DNA of 64,000 bases from Betaproteobacteria bacterium (GTDB taxonomy: Bacteria > Pseudomonadota > Gammaproteobacteria > Burkholderiales > Usitatibacteraceae). The DNA lies in assembly GCA_016720925.1 (NCBI GenBank), contig JADKJR010000001.1, forward strand, positions 248,001 to 312,000, in the 5' to 3' direction. The notes under the pieces were generated by a model that was not told where the DNA came from, ran no database searches, and saw only the letters and a program-made list of their open reading frames with translations. Shown here one piece after another: positions 26,834 through 37,519 of the stretch. The position numbers and the translations under genes were made by a program. Positions within the stretch are counted from its first letter, which is position 1. Each line of letters begins with the position of its first letter.

Positions 26834-28234
26834 GTGAGCTGGCATGACAAAAGCATTCTTGTTCTTGGCGCGGGTGACACCGGCGTCTCCGTCGTCCGAT
26901 GGGCCGAACGAGTGGGTGCTCGTGTGCGAATCGCCGACACGCGTGCAAATCCTCCCGGCCTCGACAAATTGCGACGCAAGCATCCTGGAGCAGAGTTCGT
27001 TGCCGGCGCCTACTGTGACGCCCTCTTTCGCGACGCCGAACTCATTGTTGCAAGCCCGGGCGTGGCCGTTGCTGGGCCCGCGTGTGACCCGGCCGTCGCG
27101 CGGGCGGTCGCTCAAAGGAAGAAGTTCGTTGGGGATGTCGAGCTTTTTGCGTGGGAACAAATCGAGTTAGCAGAGAAAGGCAAGCGACCCAAAATGATCG
27201 GCATCACCGGCTCAAATGGCAAATCCACCGTCACCGCGATGGCGGGGGCGATGTGTCGCGCCGCCGGCCTGAAGACCGTGGTCGCGGGAAATATCGGGCT
27301 GCCGGTGATCGACGCAATGCTCGACGCGCAAGACAATGGGCAGCCTGACGCATACGTCGTCGAACTGTCGAGCTTTCAACTGGAGACAACGTGTTCATTG
27401 CAGGTGGACGCCGCGACGATGCTGAATCTCTCGCAGGATCACCTGGATCGGTACCGGTCGATGGACGACTACGCGGCGGCCAAGCAACGCATTTTTGCGG
27501 ATGCACGGCATCAGGTGCTGAACCGTGACGACGCCGCCAGTCTTGCCATGCGCGACGGTCGCATGACCTTGAGCACCTTCGGAATCGACGCCGCGCCAGG
27601 CGAACGCGACTTCGGCATCGCCGGAGGCTGGCTTGTTGAAGGAAAAAACCGCCTGCTATCGCTGAACGACATGCCGGTCGCCGGATTGCACAATGTGGCC
27701 AATGCACTTGCGGCATTCGCGCTTTGTCGTGCTATCGGCTGCGAGGCTGAAATGCTCGCGACCGGGCTGCGCGAATTCAAGGGCCTTCCGCATCGCGTCG
27801 AGAATGTCGGGGTCATCAATGGCGTCACGTTCTACGACGACTCGAAGGGCACCAATGTCGGCTCGACCGTCGCTGCTCTGAACGGCATGACAGTGCCGGT
27901 GATACTGATTGCCGGTGGTATTGGCAAGGAGCAGGATTTTGCGCCGCTCGCCGAACCGGTGCGTAAACGCGCGAGATCAGTGGTGCTGATCGGCAAGGAC
28001 GCACGCTTGATCGAATCCGCCATTACGTCGGCGCGCGCCGCCATCACGCACGCCGGCAGCATGGCCGACGCGGTGGAGAAGGCATTTTCAAACGCCGTGC
28101 CCGGCGATGCCGTGTTGCTCTCGCCAGCATGCTCCAGCTTCGACATGTTCAGGAACTACAACCATCGTGGTGAAGTGTTTGCGAAATGCGTGGCGGAATT
28201 GAAAAACCGCGTGGAGACAGGACATGCTGTATAG
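26834..28234 (+). CDS. murD: UDP-MurNAc-alanine:D-glutamate ligase MurD
   Basis: The 466-residue ligase starts at GTG; GGAG at 26823 is 7 bases upstream. Motifs are [19 protein letters not shown] at the N-terminus, [18 protein letters not shown] (ATP loop), [20 protein letters not shown] and [17 protein letters not shown]. It adds D-Glu to UDP-MurNAc-L-Ala. The end overlaps ftsW by 11 bases. Confidence 0.95.
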   Translation: MSWHDKSILVLGAGDTGVSVVRWAERVGARVRIADTRANPPGLDKLRRKHPGAEFVAGAYCDALFRDAELIVASPGVAVAGPACDPAVARAVAQRKKFVGDVELFAWEQIELAEKGKRPKMIGITGSNGKSTVTAMAGAMCRAAGLKTVVAGNIGLPVIDAMLDAQDNGQPDAYVVELSSFQLETTCSLQVDAATMLNLSQDHLDRYRSMDDYAAAKQRIFADARHQVLNRDDAASLAMRDGRMTLSTFGIDAAPGERDFGIAGGWLVEGKNRLLSLNDMPVAGLHNVANALAAFALCRAIGCEAEMLATGLREFKGLPHRVENVGVINGVTFYDDSKGTNVGSTVAALNGMTVPVILIAGGIGKEQDFAPLAEPVRKRARSVVLIGKDARLIESAITSARAAITHAGSMADAVEKAFSNAVPGDAVLLSPACSSFDMFRNYNHRGEVFAKCVAELKNRVETGHAV

Positions 28235-29387
28235 CCCCGCCTCGCCTCGTGCCGAACTGGACTTGTCGCTATTCTGGAGCGTGGTCCTGTTGCTCTCGAT
28301 TGGGCTGGTGATGGTCTATTCCGCATCGATTGCCATGGCCGAAGCCGAAAAAATGAGCGGCTATCGCATGTCCTATTTCCTGATACGGCACGCAATTTAT
28401 CTGGCACTGGGCGTGGTCGCCGCGTTTATCGCCTTTCAGGTTCCTGTTTCCATGTGGCAGAAGTTCGCACCCCTGTTGTTCGTTGTTGGCGTCATGCTGC
28501 TGGTGATTGTGTTGATTCCCGGACTCGGCCGCAAAGTCAACGGCAGCCAGCGGTGGATCTCGCTGGGATTCATGACCATGCAGCCGTCGGAACTGATGAA
28601 GTTCTTCGCGGTGCTGTACGCCGCCGACTACACGGTGCGCAAGGCGGCGTTCATGCACGATTTCAAAAAAGGATTTCTGCCGATGCTGTCGGTGATGGCC
28701 TTTGTTGGTTGCCTGTTGCTGGTGGAACCGGACTTTGGCGCGCTGGTGGTGATCACCCTGACCGCCATGGCGATTCTCTTTCTCGGCGGGTTGAACTGGC
28801 GCGTATTTGCCGGTCTGATCGTGTTGCTGGCCGCGGCGTTCGTGGCAATGATCATCCTGTCGCCCTATCGCCTGCAGCGCATCGTCGGTTTCATGGACCC
28901 ATGGGCGGATGCCTATGGAAAAGGCTATCAGCTCTCGCATTCGCTGATCGCGTTTGGTCGTGGTGAATGGCTGGGCGTGGGTCTCGGTGGCAGTGTTGAA
29001 AAACTATTCTACCTGCCGGAAGCGCATACCGACTTCCTGCTCGCCGTGGTCGCGGAAGAACTGGGTTTTGTCGGCGTCGCGACCGTACTCGGCTTGTTCG
29101 TGCTGCTGATCTATCGCGCGTTCATGGTCGGACGCGAATCGATGATGCGCGAAAAATATTTCGCGGCGCTGGTCGCGCAGGGCATCGGCGTATGGCTGTC
29201 CGTGCAGGCGTTCATCAACATGGGCGTGAACATGGGTTTGCTGCCAACCAAGGGATTGACGTTGCCATTCCTCTCGTACGGTGGCACGGGCATCGTCGTC
29301 AACTGTGTCGCGGTTGCGATCCTGCTGCGTATCGATGCGGAAAACAGAACACCGCCTGCCTCCAGCAAGGGAGTGCGGAAGGGATGA
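28224..29387 (+). CDS. ftsW: Septal peptidoglycan glycosyltransferase FtsW
   Basis: The 387-residue SEDS-family protein has about ten membrane segments. Typical motifs are [61 protein letters not shown] and [20 protein letters not shown]. It polymerises lipid II at the septum with FtsI. murG starts 7 nt after its stop. Confidence 0.96.
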   Translation: MLYSPASPRAELDLSLFWSVVLLLSIGLVMVYSASIAMAEAEKMSGYRMSYFLIRHAIYLALGVVAAFIAFQVPVSMWQKFAPLLFVVGVMLLVIVLIPGLGRKVNGSQRWISLGFMTMQPSELMKFFAVLYAADYTVRKAAFMHDFKKGFLPMLSVMAFVGCLLLVEPDFGALVVITLTAMAILFLGGLNWRVFAGLIVLLAAAFVAMIILSPYRLQRIVGFMDPWADAYGKGYQLSHSLIAFGRGEWLGVGLGGSVEKLFYLPEAHTDFLLAVVAEELGFVGVATVLGLFVLLIYRAFMVGRESMMREKYFAALVAQGIGVWLSVQAFINMGVNMGLLPTKGLTLPFLSYGGTGIVVNCVAVAILLRIDAENRTPPASSKGVRKG

Positions 29388-29394
29388 ATACGCG

Positions 29395-30513
29395 ATGAAG
29401 CGCACGGCGTTGATCATGGCGGCTGGCACCGGTGGCCACATCTATCCGGGACTTGCAATTGCAGAAGTGCTGATGCAGCGCGGCTGGGCAATCGCCTGGC
29501 TCGCCACGCCTGCAGGAATGGAACACAAGCTGGTCGGCAAGAGTGCCGCCGGCGACAAGATTGCGATCGAGGCGATCCGGATGTCCGGCGTACGCAGCAA
29601 GGGATTGCTTGCATGGATGTTGCTGCCGCTGGTGCTGTTGCGCGCATTCTGGCAGGCGCTCGGGGTGATCCGTCGCGTGAAGCCGGATGTGGTGATTTCC
29701 ATGGGCGGTTACATCGCCTTCCCCGGCGGGATGATGGGCGTGCTGTGCGGCAAGCCGCTGGTGGTACATGAGCCTGGCGCGCATGCCGGCCTGGCAAATC
29801 GCGTGCTCGCGCTGATCGCGGATCGCGTACTGGTCGGTTTCCCGAAAGCCTTCGAGCAGACGCCGAAGAATGCGCTCGCCAAACTTCTGCCAAAACCGAA
29901 GAACATTGAGTGGCTCGGGACGCCGGTGCGTGCGGAGATCGCCGCGCTGCCTGATCCCGCCGCAAGATTCGCCGGCCGGTTTGGCCCGGTGCGATTGCTG
30001 ATCGTCGGCGGGAGCCTTGGCGCGAAGACATTGAATGACCTCGTGGTTGCCGCGCTGGCGACGCTGCCGGCGGATCAGCGTCCGGAAGTGATCCATCAAT
30101 CGGGTGAGAAAAACTATAACGAACTCGTCGCCGCTTACAAGGCCGCGAACGTCGGCGCAACGGTGCTGCCCTTTATCGATGACATGGCGGCAAGGTACGC
30201 CTGGTGCGACTTGATATTGTGCCGGGCCGGCGCGATCACCGTCGCCGAGCTTGCCGCGGCCGGCGTGGCCAGCGTACTGGTGCCTCTGCCGTATTTCGTC
30301 GCCGAGGAACAGGAAGCCAATGCGCGGTTTCTCGCTGACGCTGGCGCGGGCGTGTTGGTGAAGCAACTGGAATCGACCCCGCAATCGCTGGCGGCGCAAC
30401 TGAAAAATCTGACGCGCGACAAGTTACTGGTAATGGCGAAGGTCGCGCGCTCACTTGGAAAACCCGACGCCACGATTCGGTGCGCGATGGCGTGTGCGGA
30501 ATTGGCAACATGA
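29395..30513 (+). CDS. murG: Lipid II synthase MurG (GlcNAc transferase)
   Basis: Start at [19 protein letters not shown] behind GGAAGGGA; 372 residues. MurG motifs [59 protein letters not shown] and the UDP-GlcNAc site [17 protein letters not shown] are all present. It makes lipid II from lipid I on the inner face of the membrane. It overlaps murC by four bases. Confidence 0.97.
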   Translation: MKRTALIMAAGTGGHIYPGLAIAEVLMQRGWAIAWLATPAGMEHKLVGKSAAGDKIAIEAIRMSGVRSKGLLAWMLLPLVLLRAFWQALGVIRRVKPDVVISMGGYIAFPGGMMGVLCGKPLVVHEPGAHAGLANRVLALIADRVLVGFPKAFEQTPKNALAKLLPKPKNIEWLGTPVRAEIAALPDPAARFAGRFGPVRLLIVGGSLGAKTLNDLVVAALATLPADQRPEVIHQSGEKNYNELVAAYKAANVGATVLPFIDDMAARYAWCDLILCRAGAITVAELAAAGVASVLVPLPYFVAEEQEANARFLADAGAGVLVKQLESTPQSLAAQLKNLTRDKLLVMAKVARSLGKPDATIRCAMACAELAT

Positions 30514-31907
30514 AGCACAAAGTCAAACATCTCCATTTCATCGGCATTGGTGGCTCCGGGATGTCCGGTATCGCCGAGGTGCTGATCAATCTCGGCTACT
30601 TCGTGAGTGGCTCGGACCTTGCTGCATCGGCAGTGGTACAGCGCCTGAAATCGCTGGGCGCAAAGGTGCAGATTGGCCACGCCGCCAGCAATATCGCCGG
30701 CGCGGATGTGATCGTCACGTCGAGCGCGGTAAAGGCCGACAACCCTGAAGTGGTCGCTGCCAGGGCTGCGCGCGTCCCGGTGGTGCCACGCGCCATGATG
30801 CTGGCGGAGTTGATGCGCTTCAAACAAGGCATCGCCATCGCCGGCACCCACGGCAAGACGACAACAACGTCGTTGATTTCGCATGTACTCGGTGAAGCTG
30901 GTCTCGACCCGACTTGTGTGATCGGCGGACGCCTGAATTCGATCGGCACCAACGCGCGCCTGGGCAAGGGCGAATTCCTGGTCGCCGAGGCCGACGAGTC
31001 CGATGCGTCGTTCCTGTACCTGCAGCCGATCATGGCCGTCGTGACGAACATCGACCAGGATCATATGGACACCTACGGGCACGACTTTGAGAAACTGAAG
31101 TCGGCGTTCGTCGAATTTCTGGAGCATTTGCCGTTCTATGGATTGGCGGTGCTGTGTGCCGACGATCCGAATGTGCGCGAGATCCTGCCGCGTCTCACCA
31201 AGCCGGTACTGACCTACGGCATGACCGATGACGTAGAGTTGCAGGCGGTAAATGTCGCCACCTCGAATGCAAGCATGACGTTCACGGCCGTGAGCCGCCA
31301 GGACAAGAAGGTGCTCGATGTCGAGCTGAACCTTGCCGGTACACATAACGTGTTGAATGCACTTTCGGCCATTGCGATTGCCCGGGAAGTGGGGATCGAC
31401 GATGCGCACATTGCCAAAGCACTTGCATCGTTTACGGGTGTCGGGCGCCGTTTCCAGCGCTACGGCGAGATTGCCATTCCTTCGGGAGGTGCATTCACGC
31501 TCATCGATGATTATGGCCACCATCCGGTTGAAATGGATGCGGTCCTGAAGGCCGCACGCGGTGCATTTCCCGGCCGCCGTATCGTGCTGGCGTTCCAGCC
31601 GCACCGGTATACGCGCACACGTGACTTGTTTGAAGATTTCGTCAAGGTGATGTCGACCGCTGACGAAGTCATTCTCGCCGACGTTTATCCGGCCGGCGAA
31701 GCGCCGATTGTCGCGGCCGACGGTCGTGCTCTGGCGCGTGCGCTACGGGTGTTGGGGAAAATAGAACCGCTGTTTGTGGAGACCGCGAATGACATTCCGG
31801 ACGCCGTCATGGGCCGGGTACGCAGTGGCGACGTGGTGATCACCATGGGGGCGGGTTCGGTGGGTGGCGTCGCGCCACGCCTGGCAGGAATCGGGGGCGG
31901 TGAATGA
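30510..31907 (+). CDS. murC: UDP-MurNAc:L-alanine ligase MurC
   Basis: Start at the ATG overlapping the murG stop; 465 residues. The protein has [16 protein letters not shown] (nucleotide fold), [17 protein letters not shown] (ATP loop), [34 protein letters not shown] and [14 protein letters not shown]. It adds L-Ala to UDP-MurNAc, the first step of the stem peptide. It overlaps murB by four bases. Confidence 0.97.
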   Translation: MKHKVKHLHFIGIGGSGMSGIAEVLINLGYFVSGSDLAASAVVQRLKSLGAKVQIGHAASNIAGADVIVTSSAVKADNPEVVAARAARVPVVPRAMMLAELMRFKQGIAIAGTHGKTTTTSLISHVLGEAGLDPTCVIGGRLNSIGTNARLGKGEFLVAEADESDASFLYLQPIMAVVTNIDQDHMDTYGHDFEKLKSAFVEFLEHLPFYGLAVLCADDPNVREILPRLTKPVLTYGMTDDVELQAVNVATSNASMTFTAVSRQDKKVLDVELNLAGTHNVLNALSAIAIAREVGIDDAHIAKALASFTGVGRRFQRYGEIAIPSGGAFTLIDDYGHHPVEMDAVLKAARGAFPGRRIVLAFQPHRYTRTRDLFEDFVKVMSTADEVILADVYPAGEAPIVAADGRALARALRVLGKIEPLFVETANDIPDAVMGRVRSGDVVITMGAGSVGGVAPRLAGIGGGE

Positions 31908-32836
31908 ACATGGCTGAGACCCAAAAATTCGCGCCCATAGCCACCACCAAACTGCGAGGCGCGCTTCGAACCGATGAGCCGATGGCGAAGCACGTCTCCT
32001 GGCGAGCGGGAGGCGCCGCGGCACGATTCTTCAAGCCCGCTGATCTGATGGATCTGCAGGCCTTCCTGCCGACGCTAGCGAAGGACGAGCCGATCCTGTT
32101 TGTCGGGCTCGGCAGCAATCTGCTTGTTCGCGATGGCGGTTTTCACGGGACCGTCGTGCTGACCACGCCGATGCTGCATGGGCTGGAACTTGATCCCACC
32201 GATTCCGCTGTCGTATGCGCGGGCGCAGGCGTCGCTTCGCCGCACGTCGCAAAATTCGCCGCGAAGAACAATTTCGCCGGTGCAGAATGGCTTGCGGGTG
32301 TACCTGGCACCATCGGCGGTGCGCTCGCCATGAATGCCGGTTGCTATGGGTCCGAGACCTGGGAACAAGTGGTGGATTGCACGACGATTGATCGCGCTGG
32401 AACGTTGCACACGCACACGGCGGCGGATTTCGAGATCGGCTATCGACATGTGGCCGCGAAATTTGCCGGTGATGAATGGTTTGTCGCCGCGCGATTCCGG
32501 TTCCTTCCCGGTGACGCGCAGACCGCGCAAACCCGCATCAAGGAATTGCTCGCCAGGCGCATGGCCACCCAACCGCTCGACAAGCCCAATGCCGGCTCGA
32601 CGTTTCGCAATCCGCCCGGCGATCACGCGGCGCGGTTGATCGAATCGTGCGGGCTCAAGGGTTACGCCATTGGCGGCGCGCAGGTATCGATGAAGCACGC
32701 CAACTTCATTATCAACACCGGCACCGCGACCGCGGCGGACATTGAAAACATGATCGCGCACATGCAGGCAACGGTGAAGAAACAGACCGGCGTGGAACTG
32801 GTGCGGGAAGTAAGAATTGTGGGGGAGGCCGCATGA
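31904..32836 (+). CDS. murB: UDP-N-acetylenolpyruvoylglucosamine reductase MurB
   Basis: The 310-residue FAD enzyme has [57 protein letters not shown] and [21 protein letters not shown]. The last of these holds the Ser of type I MurB. It reduces the enolpyruvyl group to lactyl, making UDP-MurNAc. The gap to ddl contains a dispersed repeat. Confidence 0.96.
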   Translation: MNMAETQKFAPIATTKLRGALRTDEPMAKHVSWRAGGAAARFFKPADLMDLQAFLPTLAKDEPILFVGLGSNLLVRDGGFHGTVVLTTPMLHGLELDPTDSAVVCAGAGVASPHVAKFAAKNNFAGAEWLAGVPGTIGGALAMNAGCYGSETWEQVVDCTTIDRAGTLHTHTAADFEIGYRHVAAKFAGDEWFVAARFRFLPGDAQTAQTRIKELLARRMATQPLDKPNAGSTFRNPPGDHAARLIESCGLKGYAIGGAQVSMKHANFIINTGTATAADIENMIAHMQATVKKQTGVELVREVRIVGEAA

Positions 32837-32863
32837 ATCGCAGGCGAGAATATTCTGTAGATC

Positions 32864-32930
32864 AAGCACTAGAGCGGCCCCCGGGGAACTATTGGCTGGA
32901 AACCCGCGCCAATGCTGGAGTTTTGCTTTG
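32864..32930. repeat. REP-like dispersed palindrome, copy 3
   Basis: The right arm GGAAACCCGCGCCAATGCTGGAGTTTTG matches the family closely; the left arm AAGCACTAGAGCGGCCCCCGGGG is more degenerate. The GGAG inside the right arm lies 7 bases before the TTG start of ddl, so the repeat appears to carry the ddl ribosome binding site. Confidence 0.65.
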
Positions 32931-33854
32931 AATACTGACACCAAAAAATTAGGCAAAGTAGCAGTTCTGATGGGCGGCCCGAGTGCCGAACGCGAGATAT
33001 CGCTGCTGTCCGGAAACGGTGTGCTGGCGGCTCTGCGTGAAAAGGGCGTCGATGCATACCCTTTCGATCCGGTAGTCAATTCACTGTTTGACTTGCCGCG
33101 CGAAAGATTCGAGCGCGCGTTCGTCGCACTTCACGGCCGTTTTGGCGAAGACGGCACCATGCAGGGCGTCCTGGAAACGTTGAAAATTCCTTATACCGGT
33201 TCCGGCGTGATGGGCTCCGCACTGTCGGTCGACAAGTGGCGCACCAAACTCGTCTGGCAAGGTGCGGGCATTCCCACGCCAAAATACAAAATGCTTGCGC
33301 CCGACAGTGATTGGGTGAACGTGCTCGACGAACTCAAGCTGCCGCTGATCGTCAAGCCAGCGCGCGAAGGGTCCAGCATCGGCGTCACCAAGGTAATGAG
33401 CGCGAATGAACTGCCGGCCGCGTTCCAGCTCGCGTATAAACTCGACCCGCTGGTCATTGCCGAAGAATTCATTGCCGGACAGGAGCTGACCGCGTCGGTG
33501 GTAGGCAACGATGTGTTGCCATTGATTCGCATTGAAGCGCCCGAAGGCAAATACGATTATCAGAACAAGTACTTCACCGACGTCGTGAAGTACCACTGTC
33601 CATCCGGGATACGCGCCGACCTCGAAGACGAGATCCGCGCGGTTACGCTGAAGGCATTTCGCGTGCTGGGCTGTGATGGTTGGGGCCGCGCCGACCTGAT
33701 GCTGGCGCCCGACGGTCGTTACAGCTTTCTGGAAATGAATACCTCTCCCGGCATGACCAGCCATTCGCTGGTGCCGGTGGCCGCACGCGCGGCGGGCATG
33801 AGTTATCCCGATTTGTGCGTGCGCATCCTGCAAGCAGCATCACTCAAGGGTTGA
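32928..33854 (+). CDS. ddl: D-alanine:D-alanine ligase
   Basis: The best start is the TTG at 32928 (LNTDTKKLGKVAVLMGG), because GGAG stands 7 bases before it and upstream codons run through the repeat; this gives 308 residues, the usual Ddl size. Motifs are VLMGGPSAEREISLLSG, ALHGRFGEDGTMQGVLE, IVKPAREGSSIGVTKV and LEMNTSPGMTSHSLVP of the ATP-grasp fold. It makes the D-Ala-D-Ala used by murF. ftsQ follows 8 nt later. Confidence 0.93.
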   Translation: MNTDTKKLGKVAVLMGGPSAEREISLLSGNGVLAALREKGVDAYPFDPVVNSLFDLPRERFERAFVALHGRFGEDGTMQGVLETLKIPYTGSGVMGSALSVDKWRTKLVWQGAGIPTPKYKMLAPDSDWVNVLDELKLPLIVKPAREGSSIGVTKVMSANELPAAFQLAYKLDPLVIAEEFIAGQELTASVVGNDVLPLIRIEAPEGKYDYQNKYFTDVVKYHCPSGIRADLEDEIRAVTLKAFRVLGCDGWGRADLMLAPDGRYSFLEMNTSPGMTSHSLVPVAARAAGMSYPDLCVRILQAASLKG

Positions 33855-33862
33855 CCGACGAC

Positions 33863-34732
33863 ATGGCGACCAGACCACGTTCCGCAAAACCATCGCAAGG
33901 TTCCGAAACCGTGCAAGGGACGGAGACCTTCATGCGCAAACGCATCGTAGTGATTGGCGCGGCCTTTACCGCGATGCTGGTTGCCGGCGGTGTGGCGTGG
34001 TTTGCGATTGCCGCCATGTCCAAAGAGGCCGCGCAGATGAACCTGCTGCCGATTCGCGCGGTGACGTTTACCGGTGCCACCGGCGAATTCAAGCGTGTAA
34101 ATGCCGATGAACTGAAACGCATCGCCGGCGCTATCCAGAACATGGGAGGCAGCATGTTGCGCACCGACCTGAATCAGGTCAAGGCCGCCGTCAAGCAGGT
34201 CGAGTGGGTGCGCGATGCGGAAGTGCGCCGCCGCTTTCCGTCCACACTCGATGTGCTGATCGAGGAACATGCGCCGTTTGCACGCTGGCAGTTGGCCGGG
34301 GACGCCGAGCAAAGCCTGCTCGTGAATACGTTCGGTGAAGTCTTTGAAGCCGAGCTTGACGACGCCTTGCTGGTTTTGAGCGGGCCGGCGGGTTCATCGC
34401 GCGAGGTAATGGCGAACTACCTCGCTTTCAAATCGCAGCTGGCGGCGATTCAACAGGAACCGTCGGAAGTTCGGCTCTCGCCCAGGCGCGCGTGGCAGGT
34501 GAAGCTGAGTAATGCCAGCACACTGGCACTCGGGCGCAGTGATGCAGGCGCGCGCCTCGCACGTTATGTGCGCGCCTTTCCAAACATTGCCGGCCTGCAG
34601 TTGGCCAACGCGCGTGTTGACCTGCGCTATCAGGCGGGCTTGGCCCTGCGCGCGGAAATGCGCGTGGCACCCGCCAAATTGCCGGCCGGCACAGGCAAGA
34701 AGACAACGAAGAAAGCGACCACCAAATCATGA
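33863..34732 (+). CDS. ftsQ: Cell division protein FtsQ
   Basis: The 289-residue protein has a short cytoplasmic part, one membrane segment (RIVVIGAAFTAMLVAGGVAWF), a POTRA domain starting NLLPIRAVTFTGATGEFKRV and the FtsQ domain with WVRDAEVRRRFPSTLDVLIEEHAPFARW. It links FtsBL to the divisome. The ATG at 33932 has a better ribosome binding site (GGGACGGAG) and would remove 23 residues from the cytoplasmic tail; the longer form is given because a tail of that length is usual. The C-terminus is Lys/Thr-rich. Confidence 0.9.
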   Translation: MATRPRSAKPSQGSETVQGTETFMRKRIVVIGAAFTAMLVAGGVAWFAIAAMSKEAAQMNLLPIRAVTFTGATGEFKRVNADELKRIAGAIQNMGGSMLRTDLNQVKAAVKQVEWVRDAEVRRRFPSTLDVLIEEHAPFARWQLAGDAEQSLLVNTFGEVFEAELDDALLVLSGPAGSSREVMANYLAFKSQLAAIQQEPSEVRLSPRRAWQVKLSNASTLALGRSDAGARLARYVRAFPNIAGLQLANARVDLRYQAGLALRAEMRVAPAKLPAGTGKKTTKKATTKS

Positions 34733-34777
34733 TCAAGCGGGACAACGGCGGGCCAAAGAGCATGGAAGAGGCAGTGC

Positions 34778-36016
34778 ATGAATAAGCCGCGCGAAATCAA
34801 GAATCTGCTGGTTGCCCTGGATATTGGGACTTCCAAGATCATCGCGATCGTGGCGGAAGTCACGCCCGACGGCGCGCTGGAAATTCTCGGACTGGGACAG
34901 CATCCATCGAAGGGCTTGAAAAAAGGGGTTGTCGTTAACATCGAAGCGACGGTCACGGGTATACAGCGTGCGCTGGAAGAAGCCGAGCTGATGGCCGACG
35001 TGAAAATCCGCGATGTGGTGACCGGTATCGCTGGGTCGCACATCAAGAGTTTCAATTCGCACGGCATGGTGGCGATCAAGGACAAGGAAGTTTCGCAATT
35101 CGATGTGGACCGCGTGGTCGAAACGGCACGCGCGGTGAATATCCCGATGGACCAGCAAATACTCCATATCCTCACGCAGGAATTCATCATCGACGGCCAG
35201 GAAGATGTGAGGGAACCGGTCGGCATGAGTGGCGTTCGCCTGGAAGTAAAGGTACATATCGTCACCGGTGCCGTATCCGCTGCGCAGAACATCATGAAAT
35301 GTGTGCGCCGATGTGGACTCGAAGTGCGCGATCTTGTTTTACAGCCATTGGCGTCGGCAATCGCCGTCCTGTCGCAGGATGAAAAGGATTTGGGCGTGTG
35401 TCTGGTCGACATTGGCGGTGGTACCACCGACATCGCTGTTTTTACCGGCGGTGCCATTCGCCACACCGCCGTCATTCCGATCGCCGGCGACCAGATCACC
35501 AACGACATCGCCATGGCGCTGCGCACGCCGACCAAGGATGCCGAGGACATCAAGATTGCGCATGGCTGTGCGCTACGTCAATTGGCCAGCGTCAATGACG
35601 TTATCGAAGTGCCGGGTGTGGGCGACCGCGAACCGCGTCAGATGTCACGGCAGACCTTGGCCGAAGTGATCGAGCCGCGCGTCGAGGAGCTGTATTCGCT
35701 CATTCAGCGCGAACTGCGGGCCAGCGGCTTTGAAGAGTTGCTGTCGAGCGGAATTGTTTTGACGGGCGGCAGTGCCGCCATGCAGGGCATGGTTGAACTG
35801 GGCGAGGAAGTGTTTCACATGCCGGTTCGGCTGGGGGTGCCGACCTACTCAGGCGGGCTCGCAGAGGTGGTGAGGAATCCGCGTTACTCGACCGGTGTCG
35901 GCCTGCTGGTCTCCGCGCTGGAACAGAAAAAGCGCGACGAACATGTGCGCATGCACACGGCGAATTTCAAAAGTGTTTTCGAAAAGATGGCGTCCTGGTT
36001 TAAGGGAAATTTCTAG
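34778..36016 (+). CDS. ftsA: Cell division protein FtsA
   Basis: The 412-residue actin-like ATPase has LLVALDIGTSKIIAIVAEV, the 1C domain, LVDIGGGTTDIAVFTGGAIRHTAVIP and SSGIVLTGGSAAMQGMVELGEEVF. The C-terminus FEKMASWFKGNF is the amphipathic helix that ties FtsA to the membrane. It anchors FtsZ filaments. Its stop codon lies in the first unit of a short tandem repeat that fills the gap to ftsZ. Confidence 0.96.
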   Translation: MNKPREIKNLLVALDIGTSKIIAIVAEVTPDGALEILGLGQHPSKGLKKGVVVNIEATVTGIQRALEEAELMADVKIRDVVTGIAGSHIKSFNSHGMVAIKDKEVSQFDVDRVVETARAVNIPMDQQILHILTQEFIIDGQEDVREPVGMSGVRLEVKVHIVTGAVSAAQNIMKCVRRCGLEVRDLVLQPLASAIAVLSQDEKDLGVCLVDIGGGTTDIAVFTGGAIRHTAVIPIAGDQITNDIAMALRTPTKDAEDIKIAHGCALRQLASVNDVIEVPGVGDREPRQMSRQTLAEVIEPRVEELYSLIQRELRASGFEELLSSGIVLTGGSAAMQGMVELGEEVFHMPVRLGVPTYSGGLAEVVRNPRYSTGVGLLVSALEQKKRDEHVRMHTANFKSVFEKMASWFKGNF

Positions 36017-36080
36017 CGAAATCGCAAAGAGGAAATTTCCAGCGGAATTGCAGGCGGAAATCTCTCGCGAAGTCGGCGAC
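36005..36080 (+). repeat. Three imperfect tandem units of 25-26 bp between ftsA and ftsZ
   Basis: Units begin GGAAATTTCTAGCGAAATCG (36005), GGAAATTTCCAGCGGAATTG (36031) and GGAAATCTCTCGCGAAGTCG (36056). Each is 25 or 26 bp. The first includes the last codons and stop of ftsA; the third ends 53 bp before ftsZ. Confidence 0.7.
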
Positions 36081-36132
36081 GCAATTGGTTTGGGTTGTTT
36101 TTCAAGTTGTTTCACAGCAGAGGAGAGTAAAG

Positions 36133-37317
36133 ATGATCGAGTTAATTGATACAGAGCAACCGGAAGCGGTGATCAAGGTGATCGGGATTGGCGGCTGCGG
36201 CGGAAATGCAGTCGACCATATGATCGGCAACGGCGTGGCTGGGGTGGAATTCATCTGTGCCAATACCGATGCACAGGCCTTGAAGCGCAATCAGTCCAAG
36301 ATCACGATGCAGTTGGGTGGCAACGTGACCAAGGGGCTGGGTGCGGGTGCCAATCCAGATGTCGGGCGGCAAGCCGCGATTGAGGACCGCGAACGCATTG
36401 CCGAAATGATTCAGGGTGCGGACATGTTGTTCATCACCGCCGGCATGGGTGGGGGTACGGGCACCGGCGCAGCTCCGATCGTGGCGGAAATCGCGCGCGA
36501 AATGGGCGTGCTGACGGTCGCGGTGGTGACCAAGCCGTTCGCGTTTGAAGGTAAACGCAAGAAAATTGCGGAAGCCGGAATCGAAGCGCTGAAGCAGCAC
36601 GTCGATTCGCTGATCATCATCCCCAACGATCGATTGATGGAAGTGCTGGGCGATGACGTGACGTACGAAGACGCGTTCAGGGCATCGAATGACGTGTTGA
36701 ACGGTGCGGTTGCCGGTATCGCCGAGGTGATTAATTGCCCCGGTCTGGTGAACGTTGACTTTGCCGACGTGCGCACGGTGATGAGCGAAAATGGTGTGGC
36801 GATGATGGGTTCGGCGATGGCCTCCGGGCCGGACCGCGCGCAGGTCGCGGCCGAACGCGCGGCGGCATCGCCGTTGCTGGAAGACGTAAACCTGACCGGT
36901 GCACGGGGCGTGCTGGTCAATATTACGGCCAGCAAGTCGCTCAAACTGAAAGAAGTGCACGAAGTCATGAACACCATTCGCAGTTTCACCGCGGAAGATG
37001 CCACCGTGATTTTCGGCAGCGTGCTCGATGAGGGCATTGGTGAGCAGCTTCGTGTAACGATTGTCGCCACCGGTCTTGGCGGCACGGTATCCAAGCGCCA
37101 GCCACAAATGGTGTATTCGGCGCCGGTAATGGCGCGGACCGGAACCGATGATGCCGTAGGCGCGCCGATGGCGTCGCCCGCCGGTGCCATCAACTATCAC
37201 GACCTCGATGCGCCAGCTGTCACGCGCCGTCGTCGCGATGCGACGGTGACAGCAATGCAGCAATCGGGTGTCGAGATGTACGACATCCCGGCGTTCTTGA
37301 GGAAGCAGGCCGACTAG
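36133..37317 (+). CDS. ftsZ: Cell division protein FtsZ
   Basis: Start at MIELIDTEQPEAVIKVIGIGG behind AGAGGAGAG; 394 residues. The tubulin signature GGGTGTGAAPIVAEIA, GIGGCGGNAVDHMI and NFDFADVRTVM-like NVDFADVRTVMSENG (T7 loop) are present. The conserved C-terminal peptide DIPAFLRKQ that binds FtsA is at the very end after a flexible linker. It forms the division ring. Confidence 0.98.
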   Translation: MIELIDTEQPEAVIKVIGIGGCGGNAVDHMIGNGVAGVEFICANTDAQALKRNQSKITMQLGGNVTKGLGAGANPDVGRQAAIEDRERIAEMIQGADMLFITAGMGGGTGTGAAPIVAEIAREMGVLTVAVVTKPFAFEGKRKKIAEAGIEALKQHVDSLIIIPNDRLMEVLGDDVTYEDAFRASNDVLNGAVAGIAEVINCPGLVNVDFADVRTVMSENGVAMMGSAMASGPDRAQVAAERAAASPLLEDVNLTGARGVLVNITASKSLKLKEVHEVMNTIRSFTAEDATVIFGSVLDEGIGEQLRVTIVATGLGGTVSKRQPQMVYSAPVMARTGTDDAVGAPMASPAGAINYHDLDAPAVTRRRRDATVTAMQQSGVEMYDIPAFLRKQAD

Positions 37318-37337
37318 CCGCGCGTTCCGCGTGATTT

Positions 37338-37370
37338 CCATCCAGTGCGAACCTCTGCCGCACTGGATGG
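37338..37370 (+). terminator. Hairpin after ftsZ
   Basis: A perfect 11-bp stem CCATCCAGTGC / GCACTGGATGG encloses 11 bases and begins 20 bases after the ftsZ stop. There is no T-run. It probably marks or protects the 3' end of the division-cluster mRNA. Confidence 0.5.
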
Positions 37371-37519
37371 GTTCGCGTCCCGATCAATTGCCTTGGATGG
37401 CGATAGCTGTTTGAAGGCTCGCTACAGAGTCGCGTGAACTCCCGCCTCACCGTCTGCCGGGTGGTGGCGAACACGCAGTGTATGATGGCCCACGATTGAC
37501 ACCACACAAGGAGCCCATC

